Positions 36,157 to 45,392 of a stretch of 56,739 nt of DNA are shown one piece after another. The notes beneath the pieces were generated by a model. It saw only the letters and a list, made by a program, of their open reading frames with translations. It searched no databases and was not told the DNA's origin. The stretch is from Nitrososphaeria archaeon (GTDB lineage Archaea; Thermoproteota; Nitrososphaeria; Nitrososphaerales; JACAEJ01): contig JARVKB010000010.1 of assembly GCA_029775925.1 (NCBI GenBank), forward strand, positions 1-56,739, written 5' to 3'. The translations under genes were made by a program, and so were the position numbers. Each line of letters starts with the position of its first letter. Positions within the stretch are counted from its first letter, which is position 1.

Positions 36157-36978
36157 ATGGTGTTTTTGATCAGTTACTCTTACATCATTTGCAAGAATGC
36201 TATATCACATAGTAATTTACCATACTTAGATTACTCTTTAAACCCTTACTTCGGTTGTGAGCATGGTTGTATTTACTGCTACAGTCCATCTGTATTTCAT
36301 AATGATAAAGTTGCAAAAAATTGGGGAAAATTCGTAAAAGCAAAGATAAATATCGTTGAAATTCTAAGTAATCAATTGAAGAAGCTTCCAAAGGGCATAG
36401 TTGGCATAAGTACAGTTACAGATCCTTACCAACCATTGGAAGAAAAGCTACAATTAACTAGGAAATGTATTGAGCTGTTATCAATTCATAAATTTCCAGT
36501 TTCTATACAGACAAAGTCTACTTTAATTTTGAGGGATAAAGATTTGATTAAATCAGAGGGATTTGATGTAGGCTTTACTATAACTACTCTTGATGATGAT
36601 TTAGCTAGAAAATTGCAACCAAGAGCATCATCGCCTAGCTCTCTTTCCCAAGTTATAGAAGAATTCTCCAATGAAGGGATAAACACATGGATATTTTTAG
36701 GACCTATAATCCCTGAGATAAATGACGATTATGAAAGCCTTTTAAAGATAATCGATCTGGCCAAAAAAACAAGGAGCGAAATAATCTATGATAAGCTTAA
36801 CTTAAGACCTTGGGTATTAGATTCTATGGCTTCATTTTTAGATAAGGAAAAGCCTGGGCTTAAAGAACGTTTACCGTTCCTTATTACGAATAACTCGGAT
36901 TATTGGTATAGATTAAAAGTTAAATTAAAAGATGCATGCTTGAAAAAAGGTGTTCTTTGCAAAGCAGCCTTTCCTTAG
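36157..36978 (+). CDS. Radical SAM protein, SPL/Rv2578c-type
   Basis: A 273-residue radical SAM enzyme. The cluster-binding motif C-x3-C-x2-C is in NPYFGCEHGCIYCYSPSVFH, followed by GIVGISTVTDPYQPLEEKLQ and TKSTLILRDKDLI. These mark the SplB-related family, whose best-known member repairs spore photoproduct. Archaeal members have unproven activity. Being 5 nt downstream of nreA makes a DNA-repair role attractive, for example reversal of a photoproduct, but the relatives are not known to be lyases. ATG at 36157. Confidence 0.88.
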   Translation: MVFLISYSYIICKNAISHSNLPYLDYSLNPYFGCEHGCIYCYSPSVFHNDKVAKNWGKFVKAKINIVEILSNQLKKLPKGIVGISTVTDPYQPLEEKLQLTRKCIELLSIHKFPVSIQTKSTLILRDKDLIKSEGFDVGFTITTLDDDLARKLQPRASSPSSLSQVIEEFSNEGINTWIFLGPIIPEINDDYESLLKIIDLAKKTRSEIIYDKLNLRPWVLDSMASFLDKEKPGLKERLPFLITNNSDYWYRLKVKLKDACLKKGVLCKAAFP

Positions 36979-37063
36979 CTTTATAAAGTATTTATTGCTA
37001 ATAATAGTTAAGCTTCAAGTAAATGGAATTTAAAGATCTTAAGATGATTTTTACTATGCTAAG

Positions 37064-38863
37064 GTGAGGTATTTGGTCCATCGTATAGCTGTATTAGATA
37101 GAGAGAAATGCCAGCCTAAAAAGTGCGGGTTAGAGTGCTATAGACTCTGCCCAGGTGTGAAGATGGGTGAAAAGACGATAATATTTGGTGATGATGGGAA
37201 ACCTATAATAAGTGAAGAGTTATGCAGAGGTTGTGGTATTTGCACTAAGAGATGTCCATTCAACTTAATTATAATAATTAACTTATCAGAGGAGTTGAAG
37301 GAAGATAAGATTCATCAATACGGTCCTAACGGTTTCAGGCTTTATAAGTTACCAATACCAAGAAAAGGAGCTATAGTGGGTTTAATAGGAAAAAACGGAA
37401 CAGGAAAGACTACAGCTTTAAACATTCTTTCTGGCAAAATTAAACCGAATATGGGCTTAATAGAAAATCCTCCTGATTGGGATGTAATTATAGATCATTT
37501 CCATGGAACAGAACTTAAGGATCATTTTGAGAAGATTTGCAATAAAGAGTTAATAGTCTCTTTTAAACCTCAAACAGTTTACGATTTAGCTAGATTTTGG
37601 AAGGACGATTCTTTATCATTATTGAAAATGTTTGATGAAAAAGGAGCTATTAATGAATTAATTGAAAATTTAAATCTTAAGGAGTGTTTGCATAAGCCTA
37701 TTAAAGAACTGAGTGGTGGAGAACTCCAAAGATTAGCAGTAGCCATATGTGCTTTAAAAAATGCTGATATATACTTTTTTGATGAACCATCATCATATAA
37801 TGATGTTTATCAAAGGTTAAGCGTTGCTAAAGTAATATCTAGTTTAGCTAAACAAGGAAAATCTGTCTTACTTGTTGAGCATGATTTAACAATTTTAGAT
37901 TATTTAAGTGATTATGTACACATTTTATATGGTGATCCTGGAGCTTATGGCATAGTATCTGGTGTAATGTCTGCGAGAGTTGGAATTAATGCTCTACTCG
38001 ATGGATATCTGCCAGCTGAGAACATAAGGTTTAGAGATAATCCTATAACATTTGATGTCTTTGCTCCTATAGGAGATTCTTTACAAACACCAAACATAAT
38101 TGAGTATACAGATCTCTTAAAATCTTATCCAACTTTCAAATTAAAAGTTTCAAGGGGGTCTTTAAAAGAAGGAGAAATTATAGGAATTCTAGGGGGGAAT
38201 GCGTTAGGAAAGACAACATTCATGAGGATTATAGCTGGAGAAGAAAAAACTGATGAAGGAGAGGTTAAATGTAAAGCTAGAATATCCTACAAGCCTCAGT
38301 ATCTTTATTCTGAATCCGATGAAGGCGTTAAAACCTTTTTAGATAAAGTATCAAAAGGAGATTTAGAAACAAGTTTAATTCAATCATCAATAATAAATCC
38401 ATTAAGAGTTAATAAACTATATGATAAATCATTAAAGGATTTAAGTGGAGGGGAGTTACAAAAGGTAGCTGTAACAGCATGCTTACTAAGAGAAGCTGAT
38501 GTTTATGCTTTAGATGAACCATCAGCCTTTATGGACGTTGAGGATAGAATAGCTTTTGCAAAGGCAGTTCAAAGATTCATAAAAGCTCAAGGTAAATCTG
38601 CAATAATAGTGGATCACGATGTTCAACTCATAGATATTGTTTCTGACTCTCTTATGATATTTACTGGTGAGCAAGGAGTTAGAGGTGAAGCTACATCTCC
38701 TATAGAAAAAGAGAAAGGTATGAACATATTTCTCAAAGATTTAGGAATTACTTATAGACGTGACGTGGATACCGGAAGACCTAGAGTCAATAAGCCAGGT
38801 AGCAAGTTGGATAGAGAGCAGAAAGAAAAAGAATCTTACTACTACCTCTCAAAAAAAGAATAA
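37064..38863 (+). CDS. abce1: ABCE1 (Rli1) ribosome-recycling ATPase
   Basis: Splits the ribosome after termination. The N-terminal FeS domain carries two 4Fe-4S sites (CQPKKCGLECYRLCP and CRGCGICTKRCPF). Two ABC domains follow: Walker A GLIGKNGTGKTTALNI with signature LSGGELQRLAVAI, then GILGGNALGKTTFMRI with LSGGELQKVAVTA; Walker B regions IYFFDEPSSYNDV and VYALDEPSAFMDVED. The hinge region and 599-residue length are complete. The start is GTG 37064, giving the usual MRYLVHRIAVLDREKC. Stop 8 nt from the convergent MobA-like gene. Confidence 0.97.
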   Translation: MRYLVHRIAVLDREKCQPKKCGLECYRLCPGVKMGEKTIIFGDDGKPIISEELCRGCGICTKRCPFNLIIIINLSEELKEDKIHQYGPNGFRLYKLPIPRKGAIVGLIGKNGTGKTTALNILSGKIKPNMGLIENPPDWDVIIDHFHGTELKDHFEKICNKELIVSFKPQTVYDLARFWKDDSLSLLKMFDEKGAINELIENLNLKECLHKPIKELSGGELQRLAVAICALKNADIYFFDEPSSYNDVYQRLSVAKVISSLAKQGKSVLLVEHDLTILDYLSDYVHILYGDPGAYGIVSGVMSARVGINALLDGYLPAENIRFRDNPITFDVFAPIGDSLQTPNIIEYTDLLKSYPTFKLKVSRGSLKEGEIIGILGGNALGKTTFMRIIAGEEKTDEGEVKCKARISYKPQYLYSESDEGVKTFLDKVSKGDLETSLIQSSIINPLRVNKLYDKSLKDLSGGELQKVAVTACLLREADVYALDEPSAFMDVEDRIAFAKAVQRFIKAQGKSAIIVDHDVQLIDIVSDSLMIFTGEQGVRGEATSPIEKEKGMNIFLKDLGITYRRDVDTGRPRVNKPGSKLDREQKEKESYYYLSKKE

Positions 38864-38870
38864 ATACAGA

Positions 38871-39914
38871 TTATAATCCATACTTTCCTTTAAAGTCTAT
38901 GTTAATGTGCTTCCTCAAATTAGAAGCTTCCTTTGATAATCTACTCAAGTTATCAGCATGGTTTAACTCTCTCCAGCAAGATAAAGAATCTAAAATAGCA
39001 TGAAGAGCTAACATTTTTAACTCTTTTCCTATGTAATAATTTGCTTCATCCTCAAAGCTTCTTCCGGCTAATTCCATATACTTTTTTCCAAATTTTTTAA
39101 AAAGTGATAACGCTATAAGAGATAGCCAAAAATTAGAACCTTTTAAATCGTCCATAAGGTTAGGGTTTAAATTTTTATTCAATATAGCTCTCACAATATT
39201 TTCTATTCTTTCTACAGATGCTCTATTTGGATAGATTATCTTATCATCTCTTATTATCCTATTATTTAATTTGATCCTTTTTTTAGTATTAATTTCTTCG
39301 GGATAGTTTATGTTGAAAAAAGAATTCAATTCTTTATCAATTTCTCTCAAATTCTCAACATTAATAAGATAAGATTTTCTACTACATCTTATCATATCAT
39401 CTGATCTCCATCTCTTAAGTTTAAGAAGAGCAGGGTAGCAAAGTAATACGTGCTTTCTTCTATAAATGGAAATAAGAGGTTCAACCTTGCCATCTGGCCA
39501 TAAAGGTGAGATAACATCGTAACCTTTTGCTTTATCTACTAATAATTTAAGAACATCTTCTCTTACATATGGTGCATCACAAGGTAAAATTAAAATAAAA
39601 TCATCATTTATTACTTTAGTGCTAGTTGCAAGACCTACGAGAGGACTATGCCCAAATTTTCTTAAGTCTGGGATTATGCTAAGATTGGGATAATTTTTAG
39701 AGAAAATATTCAAATATTTTTTTACCTGCTTTTCATTCCTTACTATTATGGCAACTTTATCGGATATTTTATAGGCTGTATCTATGATCCATTCTATCAT
39801 CTTCTTTCCATTTAAAATTTCCAAAGCCTTATCTTTTCTCTTATAACCAGGTTTCTGAAAACGTCTACTTTCTCCACCAGATAAAATAGCAACACCAACA
39901 CCCATTAATTGCAC
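38871..39914 (-). CDS. MobA-like nucleotidyltransferase with an extra helical C-terminal domain
   Basis: Residues 1-205 are a molybdenum-cofactor guanylyltransferase-like domain: the nucleotide loop AILSGGESRRFQKPG, RKDKALEILNGKKMIEWIID, ILPCDAPYVREDVLKLL with the metal-binding aspartate, and VISPLWPDGKVEPLISIY. The last 140 residues are not part of MobA: an all-helical region (RIENIVRAILNKNLNPNLMD, FWLSLIALSLFKKFGKKYME, YIGKELKMLALHAILDSLS) without recognisable motif, resembling a HEPN- or nucleic-acid-linked helical bundle only in general composition. The substrate may be Mo/W cofactor or another phospho-ligand. Start ATG 39914 or 39905. No moa genes are nearby. Confidence 0.78.
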   Translation of the reverse strand: MQLMGVGVAILSGGESRRFQKPGYKRKDKALEILNGKKMIEWIIDTAYKISDKVAIIVRNEKQVKKYLNIFSKNYPNLSIIPDLRKFGHSPLVGLATSTKVINDDFILILPCDAPYVREDVLKLLVDKAKGYDVISPLWPDGKVEPLISIYRRKHVLLCYPALLKLKRWRSDDMIRCSRKSYLINVENLREIDKELNSFFNINYPEEINTKKRIKLNNRIIRDDKIIYPNRASVERIENIVRAILNKNLNPNLMDDLKGSNFWLSLIALSLFKKFGKKYMELAGRSFEDEANYYIGKELKMLALHAILDSLSCWRELNHADNLSRLSKEASNLRKHINIDFKGKYGL

Positions 39915-40070
39915 CTAATTCTATTTTTACTCGACTTAAATTAAATTTAGTACTGAAAAAAGTGTTACGAATAATAAAATCATATCGTTTAGGCTAGTCT
40001 TTGATAAAATCCATTAAAGTTGCTTCATTCAAATGAAAATATTCTGTTTAGGTAATTTGATAAAAACCTA

Positions 40071-41249
40071 TTAATACCATAGCCCCAACATTTTATCGAT
40101 GAAATCTTCTGCAAATTTGAGTTCCTTATCCTTTAGTATCTGTCTTTCAGCATGTTCTAAGGCATTTTGAAGGGCATTTGAGAAGCCCCAACCATTACTT
40201 ACACCTACGTATTGCCCTCCTTCGCTCTTGATCATAATTCGACAGTGAATAAATGGTAAGTTTCTCCACTTCTCTCTATGCTGCTTAAAGTAGACCGTGA
40301 TTACACCTTCACCTAGATGGTCTGAATACTTTCTAGCAAAGGAATCTGTATCAGCCAACATGCGCTCATATTCCGTACTGTCGATGCTCATTCGGTTAAA
40401 GGAAAATTGGATTAAAAGTCCCCTTTTAATTAATCTTTTTTCTTGGGCTATAGCACTCAGTATATCGTTTTTAGTCACAATACCTGCTATCCTGCCTTTA
40501 TCTAAAACGATTAATGAAGCTATATTGTGCTCGAGCATAAGTTGAACTGCACCTTTAAGTGTAGTATTTGGAGAGATGGTTATCACGGGTTTTGTCATTA
40601 CTCCCTTAACAGGATTGCTTAAAGGTTTAGGCTTATCTCCAGCAAAGTCTCCAAACCTGATCCTATCTCTTGGTAGAATAACATGTTCTACAATATCATG
40701 TATGCTAACAATTCCAACTAACTTGTCACCTCTAACTACAGGAAGTCTAGATACGCCTTCTTCCCTCATTAAAGCCATAGCACTAGCTATAGAAGCATTT
40801 TCTTCAATGACTTTGGGCTCCTTAGTCATTATATCCTTTACTGGTTTTAAGCCAAAGGGTCCATTAACAGCTTTCTCTAAAACATTTACATCTGCAACTA
40901 AGCCAACAATATTACTGTCTTCAATCACTGGAATGTGTTTAATATCATTATCAACCATCAATATAACAGCTTCAATGGTATCGTCTTTTGGATTCAATTT
41001 AGGTGCAGGTCTATATACTGTCTTAACTTTAGTCTTTTTAGGATCAAGCCTCGACCTGATTATCATGCGTTCAGTAAGTACGCCTTTGTAGTTTCCTTTA
41101 GAATCTACAACTATGAGTGCTTCAGTAGGCTTGGCCTTACCTTCTTTAAACATACCTATTACTTTTGAGAGAAACTCATCTTCTTTAACGACATTAAAAG
41201 TCCTAGACATGATATCTTCAACTTTACCGAGTCTCTCAACAAATTCCAT
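40071..41249 (-). CDS. Four-CBS protein with a C-terminal HPF/S30AE-like domain
   Basis: Four CBS motifs (VEDIMSRTFNVVKEDEF, a second near 75-130, VKDIMTKEPKVIEENAS, VKGVMTKPVITISPNTT) make two Bateman modules. The last 120 residues (RLIKRGLLIQFSFNRMSID, YSDHLGEGVITVYFKQHRE, NALQNALEHAERQILKDKEL) resemble the ribosome hibernation factor fold HPF/S30AE. A ribosome-bound archaeal hibernation factor with CBS domains has been reported in Pyrobaculum, and this protein has that architecture. It may sense AMP or ATP and silence ribosomes when energy is low. Ligand and binding are inferred. ATG at 41249. Confidence 0.82.
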   Translation of the reverse strand: MEFVERLGKVEDIMSRTFNVVKEDEFLSKVIGMFKEGKAKPTEALIVVDSKGNYKGVLTERMIIRSRLDPKKTKVKTVYRPAPKLNPKDDTIEAVILMVDNDIKHIPVIEDSNIVGLVADVNVLEKAVNGPFGLKPVKDIMTKEPKVIEENASIASAMALMREEGVSRLPVVRGDKLVGIVSIHDIVEHVILPRDRIRFGDFAGDKPKPLSNPVKGVMTKPVITISPNTTLKGAVQLMLEHNIASLIVLDKGRIAGIVTKNDILSAIAQEKRLIKRGLLIQFSFNRMSIDSTEYERMLADTDSFARKYSDHLGEGVITVYFKQHREKWRNLPFIHCRIMIKSEGGQYVGVSNGWGFSNALQNALEHAERQILKDKELKFAEDFIDKMLGLWY

Positions 41250-41523
41250 AAAAATCCAACCTAAATAATGCTTGATCTACTTTTTCCCTAACTTAACAAT
41301 CATTTCCTTAATCACTTATATACCTTCCTGTAACATATAATCTAAAATTCGACTATTCTTCAAAAATTTAAATAATTTCTCAGAAATCTTTATTCTCATT
41401 AAATAAAGAAGACTTAGAGGGAAAATTAATAAAAAACTAGAAGAAAAAAAGAAAGGCTAAAAAGAGTAAAAGAGGACCATAGAAAATCAGTACTTATTCC
41501 CTAAGCTGAAGCAAAAAATTACC

Positions 41524-42933
41524 TTAACTTTGTTTTGCTTTTTTCTTGCCTGGTTCAGTTAAGGCATAAGGATCGAGAATTTTACCAATAATGTCTTCAG
41601 GAAGTAATTTCTTCTCTAATACTACCTCTTTTATGGTTTTATTATTAGCTATTGCTTCTTGGACAATCTTTGCAGTAGCATCAAAGCCAATGTATGGGTT
41701 TAATGCTAAGGCTAATCCGGGGCTACGCTCTACCATATCCCTACATCTTTTCTCGTTGGCAGTAATTCCTAATACGAGCTTTTCTGTGAACACATGTATG
41801 GAATTCTTCAATATGTGTAAAGATTGTATCAAATTAAAGGCGATAACAGGCATCATAACATTAAGCTCAAGTTGCCCTGCTTGCGATGCAAGAGTTATTG
41901 TCAAATCATTTCCTATCACTTGAAAGGCTACCATGTCCATAGCTTCTGCAATTACAGGATTTACTTTGCCAGGCATTATGGATGATCCGGGTTGGACTGC
42001 AGGTAAATTTATCTCATTCAATCCTGTAACGGGCCCAGAGCTCATCAATCTAATATCATTGGCAATTTTAATCATATCTGTTGCTAATGTTTTAAGGGCA
42101 TTTGATAATTCTACAAAATCACTCATAGACTGAGTTTTCGCTATTAAATTTTTAGCACTACGAAGATTGAGACCAGTATACATTCTTAATTTTTCCACAA
42201 CCAGCTTGACGTATTCTGGCTCTGCATTTAAGCCTGTACCAACCGCTGTTGCGCCTATATTCAAATCTTCTAAAGCAATAGATGCCCTCTCTATCCTCTC
42301 AATATTCTCAGAAATTATGAAAGCGTAAGCATTAAAAACTTGACCCAATCTTATAGGCGCAGCATCTTCAAGGTGAGTCCTTCCAGGTTTTACGATTTTA
42401 TCAAATTCTATCGCTTTTCTCTTAAAAGCTTCCTCGAGATTTTTAAGCTCAAAAATCAATTTCCGAATTAAAAAGAGGCAAGAAATTCGCATTATCGTAG
42501 GAAATACATCGTTTGTAGATTGCGCCATATTTACATGATCATTGGGATGAACAATTCTATAATCTCCTTTTTTTCCTCCTAATAATTCTATAGCTCTGTT
42601 TGCAATAACTTCATTAGCATTCATGTTATGGGATGTTCCTGCTCCTGCTTGGAACACGTCCACTAAAAATTGCTCATGATATTTACCATTTATTATTTCG
42701 TCAGCAGCATTTATAATTGCTCTTCCAATTCTTTCATCTAAGTCTCCTATCATCATATTCGCTTCAGCACAAGCTTTCTTTACTAGCGCAGTAGCTCTTA
42801 TAAACTCTGGATGAGCTTTTATTCCGCTAATAGGAAAATTCTCTATAGCTCTTAAAGTCTGAATACCGTAATAGGCATCTTCAGGTATCTCTTTCTCTCC
42901 AAGATAATCCTTCTCTATCCTTTTCTTATCCAT
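41524..42933 (-). CDS. aspA: Aspartate ammonia-lyase (fumarase/aspartase superfamily)
   Basis: Interconverts aspartate with fumarate and ammonia. The 469 residues carry the superfamily signature GSSIMPGKVNPVIAEAMD. Aspartase-like N-terminal text EKDYLGEKEIPEDAYYGIQT and RAIENFPISG, the stretch GAGTSHNMNANEVIANRA, and NDHVNMAQSTNDVFPT favour aspartase over class II fumarase, but the two are close and only an assay or phylogeny decides. In this window it links amino acid use to central metabolism. Followed by ThyX 26 nt upstream on the same strand (thyX precedes it), so the two may be co-transcribed. Confidence 0.88.
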   Translation of the reverse strand: MDKKRIEKDYLGEKEIPEDAYYGIQTLRAIENFPISGIKAHPEFIRATALVKKACAEANMMIGDLDERIGRAIINAADEIINGKYHEQFLVDVFQAGAGTSHNMNANEVIANRAIELLGGKKGDYRIVHPNDHVNMAQSTNDVFPTIMRISCLFLIRKLIFELKNLEEAFKRKAIEFDKIVKPGRTHLEDAAPIRLGQVFNAYAFIISENIERIERASIALEDLNIGATAVGTGLNAEPEYVKLVVEKLRMYTGLNLRSAKNLIAKTQSMSDFVELSNALKTLATDMIKIANDIRLMSSGPVTGLNEINLPAVQPGSSIMPGKVNPVIAEAMDMVAFQVIGNDLTITLASQAGQLELNVMMPVIAFNLIQSLHILKNSIHVFTEKLVLGITANEKRCRDMVERSPGLALALNPYIGFDATAKIVQEAIANNKTIKEVVLEKKLLPEDIIGKILDPYALTEPGKKKAKQS

Positions 42934-42959
42934 GCATAAAGATCAAAAATATGTTATGT

Positions 42960-43772
42960 TTAACCTTTTATAATATAGGAAAAAACCTTATGGGAAAGAT
43001 TTAAATCACTTAAATCTATCTCCAATAAAGCTCCCTTCTCTGCTTTCTCAAAAGATAATCTATAATTCAAAAGTAACTCGTCCAACTTAATCAATCTTTC
43101 TAATGCATATTTATCTTTACTTGCAGGAGAATCAAAGTTTTTGAATATAGTCGGGGCTATAAGCTTAGCAAGAGAAAGCATTGCCCAAGATACATCTCTA
43201 ATTTCCCATTGCGCTGCACTATCACATCTTTGACTAAATATGTGTCTGAACTCCCTCGGATTTGCCGTTATGGTTATATTGGTTTTACATGCAGATGGTA
43301 TCACAAATCTAGCATCTTCTTTATGAAAACCTATTTCTGAATAAGCTTTGTACATTTGTTCACTAATAGTCATAAAATCATCATAGTTAAGCTCGATTTT
43401 AGTATTGTTAACTTTAATTTGGAATTTTTCATTCTTTATGGATGGTGGCTTTATATACCATTCATTTTTTCCTATTTTTACATGCCTTTGGCTTTGTTGG
43501 GAAAAAGAAGCAATTCTGTGCCTCACTAATTGATGAGTTAAAACTCTAGAAACGTTCTCTAAACTATAGGTTAAAGAGCCATGTTCCATTACATCGTAAT
43601 GTCCTAATTGAAGAGCCTTCTCTAGCATCCTTTTTACATCAGCATCGCTTAGTAGATCTTTTCTAAGATAAAGCTCAGATGATGAATGTTGAGAGTAACA
43701 AGACCTCATGGCTGAGGCGCAAACTCTCTCAAGGTTAGGAGTATATGAAATGAGAAATACTTTCGTTTCCAT
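42960..43772 (-). CDS. thyX: Flavin-dependent thymidylate synthase
   Basis: Makes dTMP from dUMP with methylene-folate and FAD. The ThyX motif RHR-x7-S is RHRIASFSQQS (residues 84-94), with DVMEHGSLTYSLENVSRVLT upstream and FRHIFSQRCDSAAQWEIRD downstream. 270 residues, ATG 43772. ThyX and a class II ribonucleotide reductase often occur together in anaerobes. Upstream lies the decayed Mrp gene, downstream the aspartase gene, all on the minus strand. Confidence 0.95.
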   Translation of the reverse strand: METKVFLISYTPNLERVCASAMRSCYSQHSSSELYLRKDLLSDADVKRMLEKALQLGHYDVMEHGSLTYSLENVSRVLTHQLVRHRIASFSQQSQRHVKIGKNEWYIKPPSIKNEKFQIKVNNTKIELNYDDFMTISEQMYKAYSEIGFHKEDARFVIPSACKTNITITANPREFRHIFSQRCDSAAQWEIRDVSWAMLSLAKLIAPTIFKNFDSPASKDKYALERLIKLDELLLNYRLSFEKAEKGALLEIDLSDLNLSHKVFSYIIKG

Positions 43773-43823
43773 AATTTTAGTATGAATTTTCGGATTATAA
43801 AAAGATTGGACTAAAAACTTAAT

Positions 43824-44557
43824 TCATCTCGACCATGCTATAGACTGTCTTATACTCGTTTTCTTAACCACTTCTTCTAAATTAAGTCTTGGGGTTCTAG
43901 TGATTTTTACAAAGTCTGGATTAAAGTAATCCTCAAGCTTATCTTGATCAGATAATTTAGAAATCATGAGATCTTAAGGAATCTTGCTAAGGAATTGCAT
44001 CCCCAAATCTTCTGCAACCTCGAGCCCTTTAGAAGGTCCATAAAGTTCTACCTTCTCTCCAAAATTAGAACATTCTAAATAACTCATGTTTTCTATTGGA
44101 CCTATAATAGGCATTCCATATGCTTTGCTATATTCGTAACTTTTTTCACAATTGTTGTGCAAGATATAAAAATGGATAAGTTGCATCATTCGTGCTAGGA
44201 AGGCGATCCATTCAGTAAATAATGGAGCTCCCAATAAACATCCTGAAAAGTTGCTTTATAGCAGAGTTAATGATATGACTCTCTAAATAATAGGAGCAGT
44301 AGGATCATAGAGTAAAAGGTTTATAGATATTATTTTTATTCCTGACCCTGTTAATACAGGGTTTATTCCAAAATCCCCTTTCGTAGATCTTTTATTTAAA
44401 CCAAATATCTTTGCTATACTCGAGCCTGTTATGTCAGCATCTAATACGCCAAACTCATGCTTTCGTCTTTAATTCTATAGCAAGCGTTCCAGTCACAAAG
44501 GATTTTTTCCTACTACCTTTCCAGAGACGGTCACAATCAAATTTCTTTCTTATCCAT
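43824..44557 (-). pseudogene. Decayed Mrp/NBP35-type P-loop ATPase gene
   Basis: Fragments in different frames spell out the whole of an Mrp/ApbC iron-sulfur carrier. From ATG 44557 come VTVSGK then FVTGTLAIELK (worn P-loop and first helix), followed in other frames by a DADITGSSI-like region, KGDFGINPVLTGSGIKIISI and YDPTAPII, then SAIKQLF, and finally one frame with GMPIIGPIENMSYLECSNFG, GPSKGLEVAEDLGMQFLSKI and, after an in-frame TAA at 43974, ISKLSDQDKLEDYFNPDF. The P-loop GKGGVGKS has lost its spacing, there are several frameshifts and stops, and one CxxC cysteine is replaced (CSNF). Not functional as read. A TATA-like ATATAAAA survives before the start. Confidence 0.85.
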
Positions 44558-44632
44558 TTTTATATCTTTACTTTAAATTCTGAAAAGTTTAATTAATCCG
44601 ATCTCAAAGTATAGTAAGTAAATAGAGCAAAA

Positions 44633-44944
44633 TTGACAACAAAAGTAAGTGTAAATCCAGGCGCATGCAAAAGAAATGTAATCATTTACGCTAATAAATT
44701 GAATTCAAAAGTTATTTTAAACATTGAATCTGATTGCCCAAGCGTTGTAGAACTTTCTAAAAAGATAAGTGAGATAAGTATAAAAGAGATGGCAAAAAGA
44801 ATGGATAATAATATAGTATATAAAGCTGCTTCTGAAGCAAAACTTCATCCAACATGTCCTGTCCCTTTAGCCATACTCAAAGCAATCGAAGCAGAATTTG
44901 GTTTAGCATTAAAAAAGGATGTTAAAATATTGTTTATGGATTAA
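44633..44944 (+). CDS. Small DUF6951-type protein with three conserved-looking cysteines
   Basis: A 103-residue protein resembling a family best known from methanogens (DUF6951): VNPGACKRNVIIYANKL, ESDCPSVVELSKKISEI, and KLHPTCPVPLAILKAIEAEFG. Cysteines at 12, 35 and 75 lie in the family's conserved positions and suggest a metal or redox site, but no activity is known. TTG start at 44633. It is divergent from the decayed Mrp gene, about 75 nt apart. The neighbouring loss of an FeS carrier and a possible cysteine metal site may be coincidental. Confidence 0.72.
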   Translation: MTTKVSVNPGACKRNVIIYANKLNSKVILNIESDCPSVVELSKKISEISIKEMAKRMDNNIVYKAASEAKLHPTCPVPLAILKAIEAEFGLALKKDVKILFMD

Positions 44945-45392
44945 ACACTCATAGACAAAAAATTATTTCAGATTTAAGTCTTTTAACTCTATAGCATTAA
45001 AACCTATTCTGACTGCTTCTGGTATCAATGCTTATATAATCCGAATAAATGCACAACTTTTATCTATAAACGTAGTAGTTATTTTTATTAAGCTGGTTTA
45101 ACAGTTTTCTAAAGGTCCGTTTGAAGATGATACATTATTATCAATAAGGTACTGTGCCTTACTTAATATAACTTCTACATAAAATTAACCAATTCCTTAT
45201 CAGTATGGTCTTTGAAAATAGATGGCAAATAATTGTTAAACTTGATTCTATCTAATATTTAACTTTACATAACAAAAGCTTCAGGTAATGTGCTGAACTC
45301 ATAATTTTTATAGTATATCGTTTAGTATAATTTTATTTTGACAATTTACGAATAAGTTAAAATAGAGAGAAGAAAAGGAAAAATGAATTTAA
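44945..45392. other. Intergenic stretch, possibly decayed coding DNA
   Basis: No intact gene and no RNA-like G+C island. On the minus strand several short frames look protein-like, for example FNNYLPSIFKDHTDKELVNF and, in another frame, ALIPEAVRIGFNAIELKDLN, separated by stops, so a worn-out gene is possible. I cannot name it. The last 60 nt carry the TATA-rich promoter of the ThiI-like gene. Confidence 0.35.

Noticed and set aside
44411-44596. Plus-strand 61-codon frame
   Set aside because: It is antisense to the decayed Mrp gene, whose minus-strand fragments explain the sequence.
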